DNA of 47,104 nucleotides from Spirochaetales bacterium (GCA_016934975.1 JAFGRV010000254.1:1-47104); one strand, 5' to 3'; numbered from the stretch's first letter, positions 35,264 to 45,099 are shown. Translations and numbers: made by a program. The notes: generated by a model from the letters alone, not told the origin.

Positions 35264-36391
35264 TTAAGGAAAACGGATGGAAAAATAAGTCCCCTCACGG
35301 CGGCTTGTTGTAAAAGTAACAGATCCACCCAGATATTGTTCTCCAAGTAATTTCATACAATAGGTTCCCAGTCCGTGGCCGTTACCTTTTTTTGTCGAGA
35401 AAGAGCGTTCAAAAATGTGTTGTGCGGATTTTTCAGGGATATATGCATTATTATGGACAATAATTCTCCGGGAAGAATTATCATAGTGATACGACAATGT
35501 GACGATTCCGCCCGTATCCGTTGCGTCAAAGGCATTTGTAAGCATATTTATAAGAATCCGTTTTAGAATTTGTAAATCGGTTTTAATAACTGCATCCTCC
35601 CCGGGCCATAAGATAACCAGTTTTTTATTTTCCGTCACCTTATTCGCCGAGAAAATCTGATTCAACATGGTAAAAAAAGCTGTAATCGATACAGATTCAA
35701 TATGAGTTGTTAATTCACCCGCTTCCGCCTGTAAAAGCAGCCTTTGCCCTTCGATGATCGCAGTTATTTCATCTGTAAGAAAAACCAGTTTTTTCATGTT
35801 TTCGACCGGATCTTCACAGGACAGAATATCCGCCCAGGTTTTCAGGGCGGTGGCTGTATTAGCGATATCATGAATAAAAATCTCCTGTAATACTTCCCGG
35901 CGTTTTGAATCACTAATATCATGCAATACAAAAACAATAAACCGTTGACCCTTGATAGTCAGCGGAGTTGCACGCACCCTGAACTCAACAGCAGAAAAAT
36001 GTCCCTCCTTTTCCCGGGTAATCCTGCATTCATCTTCCGCTGCCGTATTTTCTGTTAAACAGGCCATCATTGCGATGACTGCGCCGCAATCCCTGCATGC
36101 TTTTGATGTTCCGCATCCGCCAGGTTCTGTCCGGGAGTGTCTGCAATCAAAAACTTCCCCGGGGCGCATCCCGAGAAAACTGCCGGAAGCCGGAATCTGT
36201 AATTCATCATTTATGCGGGGGTTAAAAGCGACAATTTGCCGTTTGTCATTTAATATCAGCACATAACCTGCTATGGATTCCATAATTATTTTTATGACCG
36301 GATTTTCCTCTACAGACTTGACAAGGGAGATAAGTTCCTCCCTTGTCATCCGTTCCGCGGGAGCAAAATAAGTATAGAGAGTATCCTTCAC
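35264..36391 (-). CDS. PAS-domain histidine kinase with four-Cys insertion
   Basis: 375 residues from the GTG at 36391, chosen because GGAG stands seven bases upstream; the longer frame starts with a TTG without a site. There are no membrane segments, so it is a cytoplasmic sensor. The PAS domain (about 31-160) contains Cys83, Cys93, Cys99 and Cys102 in the pattern CRHSRTEPGGCG...CRDCG, which could bind metal, an iron-sulfur cluster or act as a thiol switch. The dimerisation segment has the probable phospho-His174 in IFIHDIANTATALK. The ATPase domain shows the N-box (NMLTNAFDATD), a G box (GNGHGLGTYCMKLL) and the GG motif. No response regulator is adjacent; the receiver gene at 4825 is a distant candidate. 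Confidence 0.85.
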   Translation of the reverse strand: MKDTLYTYFAPAERMTREELISLVKSVEENPVIKIIMESIAGYVLILNDKRQIVAFNPRINDELQIPASGSFLGMRPGEVFDCRHSRTEPGGCGTSKACRDCGAVIAMMACLTENTAAEDECRITREKEGHFSAVEFRVRATPLTIKGQRFIVFVLHDISDSKRREVLQEIFIHDIANTATALKTWADILSCEDPVENMKKLVFLTDEITAIIEGQRLLLQAEAGELTTHIESVSITAFFTMLNQIFSANKVTENKKLVILWPGEDAVIKTDLQILKRILINMLTNAFDATDTGGIVTLSYHYDNSSRRIIVHNNAYIPEKSAQHIFERSFSTKKGNGHGLGTYCMKLLGEQYLGGSVTFTTSRREGTYFSIRFP

Positions 36392-36498
36392 AAGACCACT
36401 CCGTAAAATCGAATGTAGTGCCTCTATTGAAGAGTATATAAAATTACAGAAAAAAAGCAAGAGGATGAATATATACGGAATTGTTAAGCTCGTTATTA

Positions 36499-37698
36499 CT
36501 ACTTTTTAAGATCAAGGGAACATTTAAAATTATCGAATTCCACAAGAATATCTTTCTTTGTATTTTTTACAGTCTCTGCCATGGACACGGAAATATTTAT
36601 TTTATCCCTGGGAAGGAATGAAAAATCCGGGATTGTATCAATCAGAATATCATCAACATATCCATATGCCATTTTGGAATCCGCATCATAAAGAATCCTC
36701 AGAGTATGAAATTGAGTAGCTTCATCACCGAAAAGCTCATCTACAAAATGCTCGTCATCCGTATACCATGTCCCTTTAAGGGACCATGGAAAAACATAAT
36801 ATTCCTTTTTAAAATTCGCCACGACCTGGAGAAAACTCCCCCCCATCCAGTCATCGTTTCCCACAGTCAGGCGGATCGTATCTGCGGACCCTTTGACATC
36901 ACGGAAAGATATTTCCACCGCGAAGGATTTGTGTTTTACGGATTTTGTGGTTATGGAATTGATACTATTCAGCCGCCCGTCCCTGAATTTACCGGAAATC
37001 TGCAAGGTACCGTTCTCTACAACCAACGTGAGATCTTTATTAATTGAATCTTTTTTCCAGACATCCCGATCAAACTGATCGAAGGTATCTATATAAATAT
37101 AATCGGGAATAATAAACTCTTTTTTTTCTGAAACACTTTTCTCATTATCCCCGGAGGAGTTCGGATCTTCTTCCGGCGATTCAAGGTTGATAGTAAGAAG
37201 TTTTGCGATACGTTCATCCAGACTCATGACAGCGGTAGTCGAGAAGAGCATCTCACTTGTTTTAAGATTGATGATTTTGATGTTAAGGCTGATACTATCC
37301 CCCAGGTTATAATATGACCCGGTGATAATATACTGGGCACTTAACTTTTTACCAATAATTACCTGTGTTGCTTCGTCTACAAGCTGAGAAAGCTGGAACT
37401 CATGTTCTTCCAGAAGCGTATCCATATGAGCCCGGTTCAATAACCGGATATTCTCATTTTTTTTCGCAAGAAGATTATTTTCGATCTCATCGACCAGATA
37501 TTCTCCGAATTGATTTATTTTCTTTTCAAAGGAAAAAGGATAAATCGCCACGGTCTTTACTCCATCAATCCCATTTAATTCCGTGTAAAGAACATCTGCC
37601 GCCTGCTCAAGTGCTTTTTCCATGGGAACAGGGGCATCTGCAAATAGAGAAAATGACAAAAGCGTAAATAAAAGGACACACACTCGTGATAATTTCAT
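36499..37698 (-). CDS. Exported FlgO-like protein with C-terminal concanavalin-like domain
   Basis: 399 residues. The signal peptide ends at SLFA-DAP. Residues about 35-165 match FlgO/CsgG-like domains of outer-membrane-associated proteins: VKTVAIYPFSF, RLLNRAHMDTLLEEHEFQLS and AQYIITGSYYNLGDSISLNIKIINLKTSE. An acidic linker (about 170-190) leads to a beta-sandwich of the laminin-G/DUF1080 type (about 200-395) with FDQFDRDVW and FHTLRILYDADSKMAYGYVDD. Spirochaetes often have such two-part envelope proteins. Role unknown; a structural or carbohydrate-binding envelope function is plausible. Start after GAGGT. Confidence 0.75.
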   Translation of the reverse strand: MKLSRVCVLLFTLLSFSLFADAPVPMEKALEQAADVLYTELNGIDGVKTVAIYPFSFEKKINQFGEYLVDEIENNLLAKKNENIRLLNRAHMDTLLEEHEFQLSQLVDEATQVIIGKKLSAQYIITGSYYNLGDSISLNIKIINLKTSEMLFSTTAVMSLDERIAKLLTINLESPEEDPNSSGDNEKSVSEKKEFIIPDYIYIDTFDQFDRDVWKKDSINKDLTLVVENGTLQISGKFRDGRLNSINSITTKSVKHKSFAVEISFRDVKGSADTIRLTVGNDDWMGGSFLQVVANFKKEYYVFPWSLKGTWYTDDEHFVDELFGDEATQFHTLRILYDADSKMAYGYVDDILIDTIPDFSFLPRDKINISVSMAETVKNTKKDILVEFDNFKCSLDLKK

Positions 37699-37816
37699 AG
37701 GAATACCTCACAGATTTATTTTAAAATAAAGTCACAACCTCAATTATAACCCCCAATTCATCTGCTGACAAGCCAAAAAACCGGGAAGCAGCGTGAAGTT
37801 TGATAAAGTGAAAAAG

Positions 37817-38977
37817 TTAAATGATCTCTTTTAATACTGATATGAGGGTATCAATCTGATCGAAGGTATTACAGATATGCACGGAAAAACGGACCCTTCC
37901 TTCGCGTTGGGCACATATAATATTAAAGGCTTTGAGTTTTTTCACTATTTCATCGGAATTTATTCCACCGTGCTCAGCAACGACTATCCCGGATTCGCAG
38001 GGTTCAAATCTCCTGTTAAGTACTGAAAAACCAAGGGCGACAAGATGATCGACCAAATAGCCGGAAAGAGAAAAAATCCGGGAACGAATCGCATCAAACC
38101 CAAGGTTTGAAAGAAAGGAAAGACTCGCATCGAAATACACCCAGTCGATAAGACTCGGAGTCGAATAAACATAGCGGTCGACTGTTTGTATTAATGTATC
38201 TTTATACGGGAGATATGTGTGATGAGATACTACCGAGGATGTTCCTTTAAAAATATAGGTTAATGTGTTAATTTTTTCTTTCTTAATAATGAGTATTCCT
38301 AATCCAACCGGTCCCTGAAGCCATTTCCAGGCTGAACCTGCGCAAAAAGATATACCCCATTCATCCAGATGAAGAGGGACATGGCCTGCTCCCTGGGATA
38401 TATCAAGAACAACCTCAATATGACGCTTCCGACAGAGAGTACTTATTTCCTTTATGGGAAGGGGCATCCCGGTTAACCAATGAACTGCGGACAGAGCAGC
38501 TACTTTTGTTCGGGAAGTGATACTTTTTTTAAAGTTTCCGAGGAAACCATCCACGGTGAGGGCTTCCGGGATAAAGGATAAGACGATTCCCTTTTTCTGT
38601 AAATGTTCCCAGGGATAGACATTACTCGGGTATTCACGGTCAAGTAAAAGAACCTCATCACCCGGTTCAAGCCGGAGACCATGCGAAATAAAATTGATCC
38701 CTTCGGCTGTATTATGAATGAGAGCAACATCATCGGAAGAACATCCCGCCACACCTGCCAATACATCTTTAACTTTCCCATGAAGCCGGGCAAACTGAAA
38801 TTCCGGGGCCATAATACTCTGGTGCGCATACACGTTTATAAAATCATTCATCCGGTTAATTATATGTTGTCCCGGGGGAACAGATCCGGCGTTATTTAAC
38901 CAGATATAACTCTTATTTACAGGATAGGTTGATGCGATTTCGTTCCAGGGTATGGAACTCTCTTTTGTATTCTTCAT
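37817..38977 (-). CDS. Class V aminotransferase (cysteine desulfurase-like)
   Basis: 386 residues. PLP-enzyme features are WLNNAGSVPPG at the start, HNTAEGINFI, the PLP-ring residues in LDISQGAGHVPL (Asp192, Gln195) and the Schiff-base Lys218 in AGSAWKWLQGPVGLG. The family includes cysteine desulfurases, selenocysteine lyases and isopenicillin-N epimerase-like enzymes. The Cys of the desulfurase active loop cannot be assigned with confidence, so the reaction is open. The ATG at 38977 has no clear ribosome site; a TTG at 39007 is an alternative. The gene stands alone. Confidence 0.85.
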   Translation of the reverse strand: MKNTKESSIPWNEIASTYPVNKSYIWLNNAGSVPPGQHIINRMNDFINVYAHQSIMAPEFQFARLHGKVKDVLAGVAGCSSDDVALIHNTAEGINFISHGLRLEPGDEVLLLDREYPSNVYPWEHLQKKGIVLSFIPEALTVDGFLGNFKKSITSRTKVAALSAVHWLTGMPLPIKEISTLCRKRHIEVVLDISQGAGHVPLHLDEWGISFCAGSAWKWLQGPVGLGILIIKKEKINTLTYIFKGTSSVVSHHTYLPYKDTLIQTVDRYVYSTPSLIDWVYFDASLSFLSNLGFDAIRSRIFSLSGYLVDHLVALGFSVLNRRFEPCESGIVVAEHGGINSDEIVKKLKAFNIICAQREGRVRFSVHICNTFDQIDTLISVLKEII

Positions 38978-39126
38978 GCCATAAAGAATAATATAAAAAA
39001 CACGCAATGACCAGAGACATTATGAATTAATAGGCGAGGCCTTTGTAAGGAAATAAAAATACCCGGGAGCCAATTGCAATACCTCCGTATCTGCCACCGG
39101 ATTTTTGTCATTGCCCAGGATCTTTT

Positions 39127-42100
39127 TTAATTCTCGATAAAACCTTCTGTCCAGGAGGGCCGCTGGGGAGGGCTGCTGTTAAGAATAATCTCCCACTCAT
39201 CATCATCAATCCTGTTATAGCCGGATTCCAGGAACTCATAATAGCTTAAGGTATAGCCGATTGCCGCCCGGAGTGTCGAGTCTCCCGGTTCTTCGTAAAA
39301 AATGATAATGGGGTGGAGTTTCCCCACAGCTTCATGAAGTACGGAATCATTATAATTGAAGATATCCGTTATAACATGAGATTTTGCGTCTGATTCAGGA
39401 ACAAAACTGACATCCGTAAAAAAGTAATCCACTTCATATCCCCAATTTTTTATGAATAATGCGTCCTCTAACGAAAACGGCGCCGTATTATCTAATATGA
39501 TATTCGCGCAGGTTTCGAATTTTTCCGCCCATAGGGAAATTTGTGTGAATTTATCAATATGAATAGAACCGAATCCGGCATCAGTGATCGCCTGTACTGC
39601 TTTTTCACACATCGCCTTTAATCCGGAATAAAATGCGGGGTATGGTTCTATGAATCCGTGAGGTTCCGGGGTCGGTGTCGGTGTATCTGTCGGGACAGTC
39701 GTGGGTAATGGAGTCGGCGGACTTGTTATTGTCGGTGGACTTGTCGGCGCCCCTGTGGGAGAAGGTGTGGAAAACGGGTCGTTGCCCCAGATGAGAACTC
39801 CATTACAGTAAAGAGGTATGGAAGGCCAATCAGTATACGTCGTAATTGAGCCGTCAAAGGAATAGTCGTCCGATTGATTATAGAAAGACCAATCCTCTTT
39901 ATGAATACAAATCTGTATTGGTCCGGTCTCACCGGAAGGCTCAAGATTTCCCGCTGTCGGTGCAAAAGCGATCTCTACATATCCATTATAGAACACGCCT
40001 GATATCTGTGACGCGCCGATCGCAGCCCAGTCAACTGCAAATACATTCGGAGATGCGCCTTCTTTTGTAAAATAATAGCGGACCGTCAGTTCATCAAGAG
40101 GAATACTTTGGGTACCGGAATTGATGATATTTAAATACGGCCGTATCATATTTGCCGTAATCATTGATTCCCCGCACAGATATTGAACTTTTACGTCCGA
40201 AACAGTCGGCGAAGACGTTGGAGCTGCTGTCGGAACTGATGTTACTCCAGGAGTTACTGTGGCAGCAGATGTCGGATTAGCTGTCGGGATGGTTGTAGGA
40301 GTCGGAGTTGGTGTCGATTCCGCATAAACAATATTGTCATTATGGAGTTCGGTCCAGGCAGCCAGTTGTGTATTAAGCTTTTCTCTCGCCCAGTACTCGT
40401 TCTGCATGAAACCGGGAAGATCTCCCGCCGGCACATCCGAGAGGGCGCGTAATGTATAAAGCATATAATTATATACAGACTGGGTCCATTCAGATTCAGG
40501 TTTTTGTTCATAATTAATAATGAGATTATCGATCATAGCCTGCAGACTTTTTTCTCCAATGTAAGTATCCATTTCTGCCTGATGTTCTTCATAAGCTGCC
40601 AGAGAATCAAATACAGTTGACCCGACATCCAGACTTTTCGGAATATACCTTCCCGTCACATTTTCCGGACCCACACTCTTATCCAGGGCATCCATATCCA
40701 TGGAAAATCCCGTATTCATAAAAAGGGTATATAATGTATCGGGATCGCTTATTTCAGCGAGTGCGTTCATAAAGGACGTACGATTCCCTTTTAGCTCAAG
40801 TGAAAGATATTTGTTTGCAGGATACCCGGAGATTATCGAAATCGCCAATTCATTAATAATTACAGGATTATTGCTTGGTGCATCATTATTCAATGTAATA
40901 AAGAAGTTGTAGAGCGTCTCCCATAATTCCAGTATAACCGTATTCCGGGTGAGGACATAACCCATAATCACAGATTCGGTACATTCGATTTCCTCTTCGA
41001 CATGGAAACGCTGACGATCCAGCCAGGTCGTGGCCCGGAAATAATTCTCCAGTTCAAGGTCGCCTTTATAATGACCTCGGGGTTTATACTGAGTGTAATC
41101 TTCCAAAGCCCCCGGTTCAGGGACCTCACACGCATATATTTTTGTAAGCGTATCATTCACCTGGGTTGCAACAGGGGAAACAGCCGTACCGCTGATACTC
41201 CCTTCACCCTTAATGAGTGCTTCTGCAATTGCAGTGTAAATCCAAAGTCTCCGGGCAGCATCCTTTACAAAGGGATATTCACCGGAAATACTATTATACT
41301 CATTCATCACATCTGCGTTGAGATACTGAAGGAGGTCTGACAGCAGGTCATACAACTCGGTTTTCTCTATTATTTCACTCATATGGGCAAAAGTAATATG
41401 AAAAACATGAAGCAACGCATCTGTTGTTATAAAAGGCGGTATTTCCTGGGCCTGGGAAAGTGCCACATATACCTGAGAGAGGGTATTAGACTCAATATTG
41501 GACATCACAACAAATCCGTTTTCTATACATTTATTTGTTTGGTTATCATTTACCTGAATAAAATTTGTGATGTCAGACCAGTTTCCCGGAAGGTTACCGG
41601 GAAGAGGTGTGGGTTCGACCTGGACATCAGTTGATGTGGGTGTTGGTGTCGGTGTCGGTTTTATTATTATGAGGTCCACATAATACTGGGCAACAAGCAG
41701 GGCATCGACAATATCAACTAATCCGTCATGATTAAAATCGGCAAGTTCAAGATGAAAATTCTGCGGAGACAATCCTACATAATATTGAGCGATAATAAGT
41801 GCATCAACAATATCCGTCGATCCGTCTATATTCGCATCACCGATCTCTCCTTCGTACACAGTTACTATGCCGTCAATCGCCCTGGGGGATTCTCCTATTG
41901 GTGCGGTTGTTTCATCGACAATCTGGTTTATAACAAGACTTAAGGGTGTCATTCCGGTTGTCGTATTGGTAAGCCAGTAAATCGTAAGGATATTCAAATC
42001 CTGCCCGGGTCCTGTGCCCTGGGCATCGAATCCCGTAATATTTATCACGCCGGGATTATTACGATTAACTGCCGCCACAAAACCGTCCGGACCGGCAGAA

Positions 42101-42369
42101 ACTCCATTATTTCCACGGAGTGTGTCGACAGAGACAATATCATTATTATAACTCACTCGAAAACCATAGGCACCAAATTTTTGTTCACCTGAATTTAGAT
42201 GAAGTTCCGTAATACATTCGGAATTCTGTAGGCTGATAACCTCGGAAGGGCTAAACCAGACATCCCCTGTTAATAACTGGGCATGTGAGAGAAGTGGATT
42301 AAAGTAAAAGACGGATATAATGATAGCAAGAAAAATTATCAATCTGTCTATAGTACCTTTTTTTATCAT
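39127..42369 (-). CDS. Secreted cohesin-dockerin-DUF3160 protein with inserted CBM3
   Basis: 1080 residues. The signal peptide ends near LSHA (30). A cohesin-like beta domain (about 35-172) is followed at once by a dockerin (177-234, two GDANIDGSTDIVDALIIAQ-type loops) and a Pro/Thr linker. DUF3160 begins near 285 (PPFITTDALLHVFHITFAH) and runs to about 682 (AWTELHNDNIVYAE). There it is interrupted by a Pro/Thr linker, a family 3 carbohydrate-binding module (about 721-865, VQYLCGES...LNIINSGTQSIPLDELTVRYYF) and a second linker. DUF3160 then resumes (about 905-1080, GFIEPYPAFYSGLKAMC...LHEAVGKLHPIIIFYEEPGD). It is probably a cell-exterior polysaccharide-binding protein. The ATG at 42369 fits an AAAGAG site; a GTG at 42378 is possible. 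Confidence 0.85.
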   Translation of the reverse strand: MIKKGTIDRLIIFLAIIISVFYFNPLLSHAQLLTGDVWFSPSEVISLQNSECITELHLNSGEQKFGAYGFRVSYNNDIVSVDTLRGNNGVSAGPDGFVAAVNRNNPGVINITGFDAQGTGPGQDLNILTIYWLTNTTTGMTPLSLVINQIVDETTAPIGESPRAIDGIVTVYEGEIGDANIDGSTDIVDALIIAQYYVGLSPQNFHLELADFNHDGLVDIVDALLVAQYYVDLIIIKPTPTPTPTSTDVQVEPTPLPGNLPGNWSDITNFIQVNDNQTNKCIENGFVVMSNIESNTLSQVYVALSQAQEIPPFITTDALLHVFHITFAHMSEIIEKTELYDLLSDLLQYLNADVMNEYNSISGEYPFVKDAARRLWIYTAIAEALIKGEGSISGTAVSPVATQVNDTLTKIYACEVPEPGALEDYTQYKPRGHYKGDLELENYFRATTWLDRQRFHVEEEIECTESVIMGYVLTRNTVILELWETLYNFFITLNNDAPSNNPVIINELAISIISGYPANKYLSLELKGNRTSFMNALAEISDPDTLYTLFMNTGFSMDMDALDKSVGPENVTGRYIPKSLDVGSTVFDSLAAYEEHQAEMDTYIGEKSLQAMIDNLIINYEQKPESEWTQSVYNYMLYTLRALSDVPAGDLPGFMQNEYWAREKLNTQLAAWTELHNDNIVYAESTPTPTPTTIPTANPTSAATVTPGVTSVPTAAPTSSPTVSDVKVQYLCGESMITANMIRPYLNIINSGTQSIPLDELTVRYYFTKEGASPNVFAVDWAAIGASQISGVFYNGYVEIAFAPTAGNLEPSGETGPIQICIHKEDWSFYNQSDDYSFDGSITTYTDWPSIPLYCNGVLIWGNDPFSTPSPTGAPTSPPTITSPPTPLPTTVPTDTPTPTPEPHGFIEPYPAFYSGLKAMCEKAVQAITDAGFGSIHIDKFTQISLWAEKFETCANIILDNTAPFSLEDALFIKNWGYEVDYFFTDVSFVPESDAKSHVITDIFNYNDSVLHEAVGKLHPIIIFYEEPGDSTLRAAIGYTLSYYEFLESGYNRIDDDEWEIILNSSPPQRPSWTEGFIEN

Positions 42370-42615
42370 TTTACACACTCTTTATCTATTTTTTATATCA
42401 GTATTATGAGCCTCATGCAAAAATCAATTATCTTTAATATGTTTTAACAATCGGCGAAATATAGGTCTTGTAATTGCACATGAAAAGTTACAACTGTGAG
42501 TTTTTTACAATTACTTACTATACTAGTATAAATATACCTTAAATTTTAAATAAGTCAAGGAAAAAATACAGTGAGTTTTTTATTGAAAAGAAATAAAAAA
42601 GCCCGGAAAAAAAAA

Positions 42616-45099
42616 TTAATCAGTTCTTGTGAAGGTATCAATAAAACTCATTCCCCTCATAGATCGGAAGGCAAGATATGAAGGCATCTCATCAAGCTTA
42701 AACACATACATAATGATTTTATTTCTTGCATTTCTAACATCCTCTTCCGTTACGGAAACAGGAGATTCAAAACTTTCTTTGAGTTCCTGCAAACGAGAAT
42801 CCGTCAAGTTCTTATAAAATTTATCCCGGATATATGTATCAGATGACTTGAGTGATAAAAAGAGATCCCGGGTACTCACCCGGGTGAGGATTTCCTTTAT
42901 TCCATTATCGGAGATGTAGACAATATCATTAAAAGTAAAAAGACGTTCTCTCACAAGAGTAGCAATATCATCGGGAAAAATCGTATCAATCTTTGAAAGA
43001 AGAAAATCATTTTTCGTAATGATTTGTAGAATAAGTGTAAGTGATAAATACGGGGTTTCTTTTATATCGGAGAAATCAGGCACAAAAGAAAATATTTCCC
43101 TTGAAAGCTCGGTAATTCCCGTAAGAAATTCCCGGGCAAGTTCCGAAAAAAGCAGAGAATATTTCTTTGACTGCTTTTCATGCAAGTTTCCCAATCCTTT
43201 TAAGAAGCTGATTATTTTTTCCTCTTCACTCAGGAACGAAAGATTCTCGATACTGGGGTTCTTTTCCGCTTCATATTTTTTTACCGCAATCATCGTCGTC
43301 GTGAGCATCGATTCGAGGTTTTCGGAAAATGACCCGATTTTTTCTTCCAGCTGCGCATTGTGACGCGAATGATTTTTTTCCAACCGGCTGATAGAGGCAA
43401 GAAGTTCATTCTTATACGAAAGGGGTAATGTAAAAGTTACGATTCTTTCATTATCCGCAAGAAATTTTTCTGCCATCATACTATTTTCGCTGAATATGGC
43501 ATTCAATGTCCGGAAGTCGGGAACAGTTTTATCATCGGTAAAATAAGAACTATAATAGATATATAATCCCATAAACTCTGCTTTATATGTAATTAACGCG
43601 GACACAAGATTGTACAAGTGAGATAAATTATCATCTTTTGTAATTTCAAAATTTTCCGAATTACTTAATCTCTCGCAAATACTATCAATCTGTTTCTTTC
43701 TTTTCTCCACACTTTCTATACAATCTGTATTATCATAAAACGGAACCATCATTTTAAGATGTTTTTCCGTGACGAGGACCGGAGTTCCGCTTGCGATATG
43801 CATGATACCGCTGATAATAATTGTGTAGTATAAATTCTTTTCTTCGATGAGACGTTCGGAAAGAGCCGTGAGGAGTATTTTCGCATAATCATAATAGACA
43901 CCGGATACAATACATTTTATTCCTTCTGCAAGAAGTATCGAGTCCACTTCCGGAAGTAAATCCTCCAGGACAAGAATCCCTTCCATTCTTGCTTTCCGGC
44001 TGAAATTAATGAGTTGAAGAATAAGCCGCTCCAATTCATCCGTATATATATTCATCGTTATCGAACGTAAAATTTCTTCGGTGATTCTCGGATTATCACC
44101 CATATAAATACTCAAAAGTCCCTGGATAATAATATTGAGCTTCATTTTATAGAGATACATAGATGCTTTTATCTTTTCTGTAAGCAATGTTTTCACCAAC
44201 TTATGCTCAGTTCCGTCGACTATTAATTGAATCCCTGTCTTGAGCACCGGGTCATTGACAAAGTCCTCCAGGGCATCTTCCAGACTCAAAAGACCTTCTG
44301 TACAGGATTTTTCGCTTAATGTCGTCAATAATCGAATAATATCTGTGAGAATATTATGAGAGGGCTGCCTGTGTATGAATTGAGGATAGAGATATGGGGG
44401 AATTGATGTTTTTAGGAGAAAATCTGAAATTGTCTCATTTTTATACGATGATAACCATCCATAGAGAAAAAGATATTTTTCTTCCGCTGCTGCTTTTTGA
44501 GCATAATGGAATAGAATATCTTTAAGAGGATAGAGTGCATAATTAGTAAGAGACAAAAAATCCCGCTCATATTCGCTGATGATTTTCTTCACAATGGATA
44601 AATATGGAATAAACTCACTCCCGGCTAATGTCAGCATCTGTAATAATCCCTTATTAAAATCCCCGGGGACCAGAGATTCTCTATTCCGCAGAAGATATTC
44701 CGGGATAATATTCATAAAAAGAAGTTCGCTTGTAAAATCAACTCGTTCAGTAAAAAATAATAATTGATCGAAAGCAGCCGCCTGCATTTCCGTTTTTTGA
44801 AATTTATGAGTAACAAAAGAGACCAGGGCTATGTTGATATTCGAAAGAATTCGCTGCAATACGGATAATTTTTTTATATCACCGCTGTACCTTACACTTA
44901 AAAGAAAGGGGAATGTATGGTTTTTTTTTGAAATACTTTCAAAAAGATTCACAAGGTCTTCCTGTTCCCTGGATTTAAAGATAGTTTCAACATCAAGAAG
45001 CAAATTTTTATAGAATGAGACGCAATGGGAGATACAGTCATTCTGCTCAGTTGATTTCCAGATAGCTTCTATTCCATTTTTTAAATTTTCACTACTCAT
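42616..45099 (-). CDS. Soluble chimera: two MotA cytoplasmic modules and a FliG C-terminal domain
   Basis: 827 residues from the ATG at 45099 (GGAG six bases before; the ATG at 45111 has none). The N-terminal ~250 residues are helical and unrecognised. Two tandem modules follow (about 258-346 and 355-451). Each resembles the MotA loop (TEGLLSLEDALEDFVNDPVL, KTGIQLIVDGT; second copy ARMEGILVLEDLLPEVDSIL) joined directly to the MotA C-tail (IIIQGLLSIYMGDNPRITEE; second copy IIISGIMHIASGTPVLVTEK). The membrane helices that separate these parts in MotA are missing. A helical middle follows, then a FliG C-terminal domain (about 714-808): RERLFTFNDIVYISDNGIKE, ILTRVSTRDLFLSLKSS, then IRDKFYKNLTDSRLQEL. 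Loop and FliG contact each other in flagellar motors, so the protein may dock on, or mimic, stator and rotor. Function inferred. Confidence 0.75.
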   Translation of the reverse strand: MSSENLKNGIEAIWKSTEQNDCISHCVSFYKNLLLDVETIFKSREQEDLVNLFESISKKNHTFPFLLSVRYSGDIKKLSVLQRILSNINIALVSFVTHKFQKTEMQAAAFDQLLFFTERVDFTSELLFMNIIPEYLLRNRESLVPGDFNKGLLQMLTLAGSEFIPYLSIVKKIISEYERDFLSLTNYALYPLKDILFHYAQKAAAEEKYLFLYGWLSSYKNETISDFLLKTSIPPYLYPQFIHRQPSHNILTDIIRLLTTLSEKSCTEGLLSLEDALEDFVNDPVLKTGIQLIVDGTEHKLVKTLLTEKIKASMYLYKMKLNIIIQGLLSIYMGDNPRITEEILRSITMNIYTDELERLILQLINFSRKARMEGILVLEDLLPEVDSILLAEGIKCIVSGVYYDYAKILLTALSERLIEEKNLYYTIIISGIMHIASGTPVLVTEKHLKMMVPFYDNTDCIESVEKRKKQIDSICERLSNSENFEITKDDNLSHLYNLVSALITYKAEFMGLYIYYSSYFTDDKTVPDFRTLNAIFSENSMMAEKFLADNERIVTFTLPLSYKNELLASISRLEKNHSRHNAQLEEKIGSFSENLESMLTTTMIAVKKYEAEKNPSIENLSFLSEEEKIISFLKGLGNLHEKQSKKYSLLFSELAREFLTGITELSREIFSFVPDFSDIKETPYLSLTLILQIITKNDFLLSKIDTIFPDDIATLVRERLFTFNDIVYISDNGIKEILTRVSTRDLFLSLKSSDTYIRDKFYKNLTDSRLQELKESFESPVSVTEEDVRNARNKIIMYVFKLDEMPSYLAFRSMRGMSFIDTFTRTD

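Noticed and set aside
39660-40330. GGTGTCGG-type microsatellites in the DUF3160 gene
   Set aside because: They encode the Pro/Thr linkers in frame on the minus strand and need no separate explanation.
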